Part shown: in pieces, positions 7,881-8,467 of the stretch
How positions within the stretch are numbered: position 1 is the stretch's first letter
How the letters are laid out: each line of letters starts with the position of its first letter
NCBI GenBank assembly: GCA_003500955.1
Contig: DNQP01000078.1
Coordinates: 1 to 8,467 of the forward strand
Length of the DNA stretch: 8,467 nt
Reading direction: 5' to 3'
Source of the DNA: Curvibacter sp.
Lineage (GTDB): Bacteria; Pseudomonadota; Gammaproteobacteria; Burkholderiales; Burkholderiaceae_C
Notes under the pieces: generated by a model
What the model was told of the DNA's origin: nothing
The model's input: only the letters and a program-made list of their open reading frames with translations
Database searches by the model: none
Made by a program: the position numbers and the translations under genes

Positions 7881-8467
7881 ATGAACGAACTCGAACGCGA
7901 ACTGCACTATCCCCTGGGCGATACCTTGCCCGCGCCCGGCGCCACGCTGGAAGTCGCCCCCGGCGTGCGCTGGATCCGCATGGCCCTGCCCTTTGCGCTG
8001 GACCACATCAACCTCTGGCTGCTGCGCGACACGCTGGACGGCCGCGAAGGCTGGACCGTGGTGGACTGCTGCATCAGCCGTGACGAGGCACGCAGCCAGT
8101 GGGAGCAGATCTTCGCCCACGAGTTCGAAGGCCTGCCCCTGCTGCGCGTGATCGTCACGCACATGCACCCGGACCACATCGGCCTGGCCGACTGGCTGTG
8201 CGCACGCTGGAGTACCCCCGAGCACCCCTGCCGCCTGTGGATGAGCGCCACCGATTACAACCTCGCACGCATCGGCTCGGCCGGGAGCAACGGCTTCGGC
8301 GGCGACAGCGCGGCGCTGTTCTTCGCCGCGCACGGCCTGCGCGATCCGCTGTCCATGGAGAAGATCCGCGAGCGTGCGAGCTACTACCCGACGCTCGTGC
8401 CTGGTGTGCCGCGCCAGTACCGCCGCCTCATGGACGGCGACGTGGTGGCCATTGGCGGGCGCGGCTT
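7881..8467 (+). CDS. MBL-fold metallohydrolase (partial, C-terminus beyond the right edge)
   Basis: The open frame from the ATG at 7881 gives 195 residues and no stop before the edge. It has the opening strands of a metallo-beta-lactamase fold, with LPFALDHINLWLLRD (36-50) and GWTVVDCCISRDEA (57-70), then the zinc motif THMHPDHIGLADW (93-105). His94, His96, Asp98 and His99 form the HxHxDH signature. Family members hydrolyse thioesters, lactones, phosphodiesters or glutathione conjugates; the substrate cannot be told here. Divergence from a LiuR-type regulator across a shared palindrome suggests a job in acyl-CoA or branched-chain acid metabolism, for example as a thioester hydrolase; this is inference. 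The start is the first ATG after the palindrome and gives the natural N-terminus; only AAAG precedes it, a poor ribosome binding site. The downstream metal ligands and any C-terminal domain lie outside the window. Confidence 0.92.
   Translation, partial: MNELERELHYPLGDTLPAPGATLEVAPGVRWIRMALPFALDHINLWLLRDTLDGREGWTVVDCCISRDEARSQWEQIFAHEFEGLPLLRVIVTHMHPDHIGLADWLCARWSTPEHPCRLWMSATDYNLARIGSAGSNGFGGDSAALFFAAHGLRDPLSMEKIRERASYYPTLVPGVPRQYRRLMDGDVVAIGGRG

Noticed and set aside
7830..8333. A 167-codon open frame on the minus strand opposite the MBL-fold gene.
   Set aside because: The + strand carries the THMHPDHIG zinc motif and a coherent fold; the opposite frame has no motif and reads through the palindrome.

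Overview
The window looks like chromosomal DNA from a GC-rich betaproteobacterium, most likely Burkholderiales and perhaps the Comamonadaceae. This rests on the gene families, the strongly G/C-biased third codon positions and the gene company; no marker gene is present to settle it. There are no RNA genes, insertion sequences, phage genes or CRISPR arrays. The longest gap without a gene is about 250 bases.

From right to left, a MBL-fold hydrolase gene (7881 to the right edge, + strand, cut off) is divergent from a block of five closely spaced genes on the minus strand. The block runs: a LiuR-type MerR regulator, isovaleryl-CoA dehydrogenase (liuA), a membrane-anchored LTA-synthase/sulfatase-family transferase, a beta-class carbonic anhydrase (can), and isocitrate dehydrogenase kinase/phosphatase (aceK). 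The gaps between them are only 19 to 26 bp and no terminator is visible, so they probably form one transcription unit. The divergent intergenic region carries a perfect 26-bp palindrome with the core ACGTTTACGTAAACGT, the best candidate for the LiuR operator.

The block makes metabolic sense. LiuA carries out the third step of leucine breakdown. The next enzyme of that pathway, methylcrotonyl-CoA carboxylase (not in the window), uses bicarbonate, which a carbonic anhydrase can supply. The products are acetyl-CoA and acetoacetate, whose use for growth needs the glyoxylate bypass; AceK controls entry to that bypass by phosphorylating isocitrate dehydrogenase. The odd member is the envelope transferase in the middle.

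Left of aceK, still on the minus strand, is an independently controlled thiC (cut off at the left edge). Its 250-base leader holds a TPP riboswitch. The leader also has a hairpin that would compete with aptamer helix P3, a second hairpin, and a segment complementary to the thiC ribosome binding site. This points to translational rather than terminator-based control.

No wholly new system is evident. The most useful leads are the shared palindromic operator, the composition of the operon, and the RNA structures at the thiC leader and at the transferase start codon.
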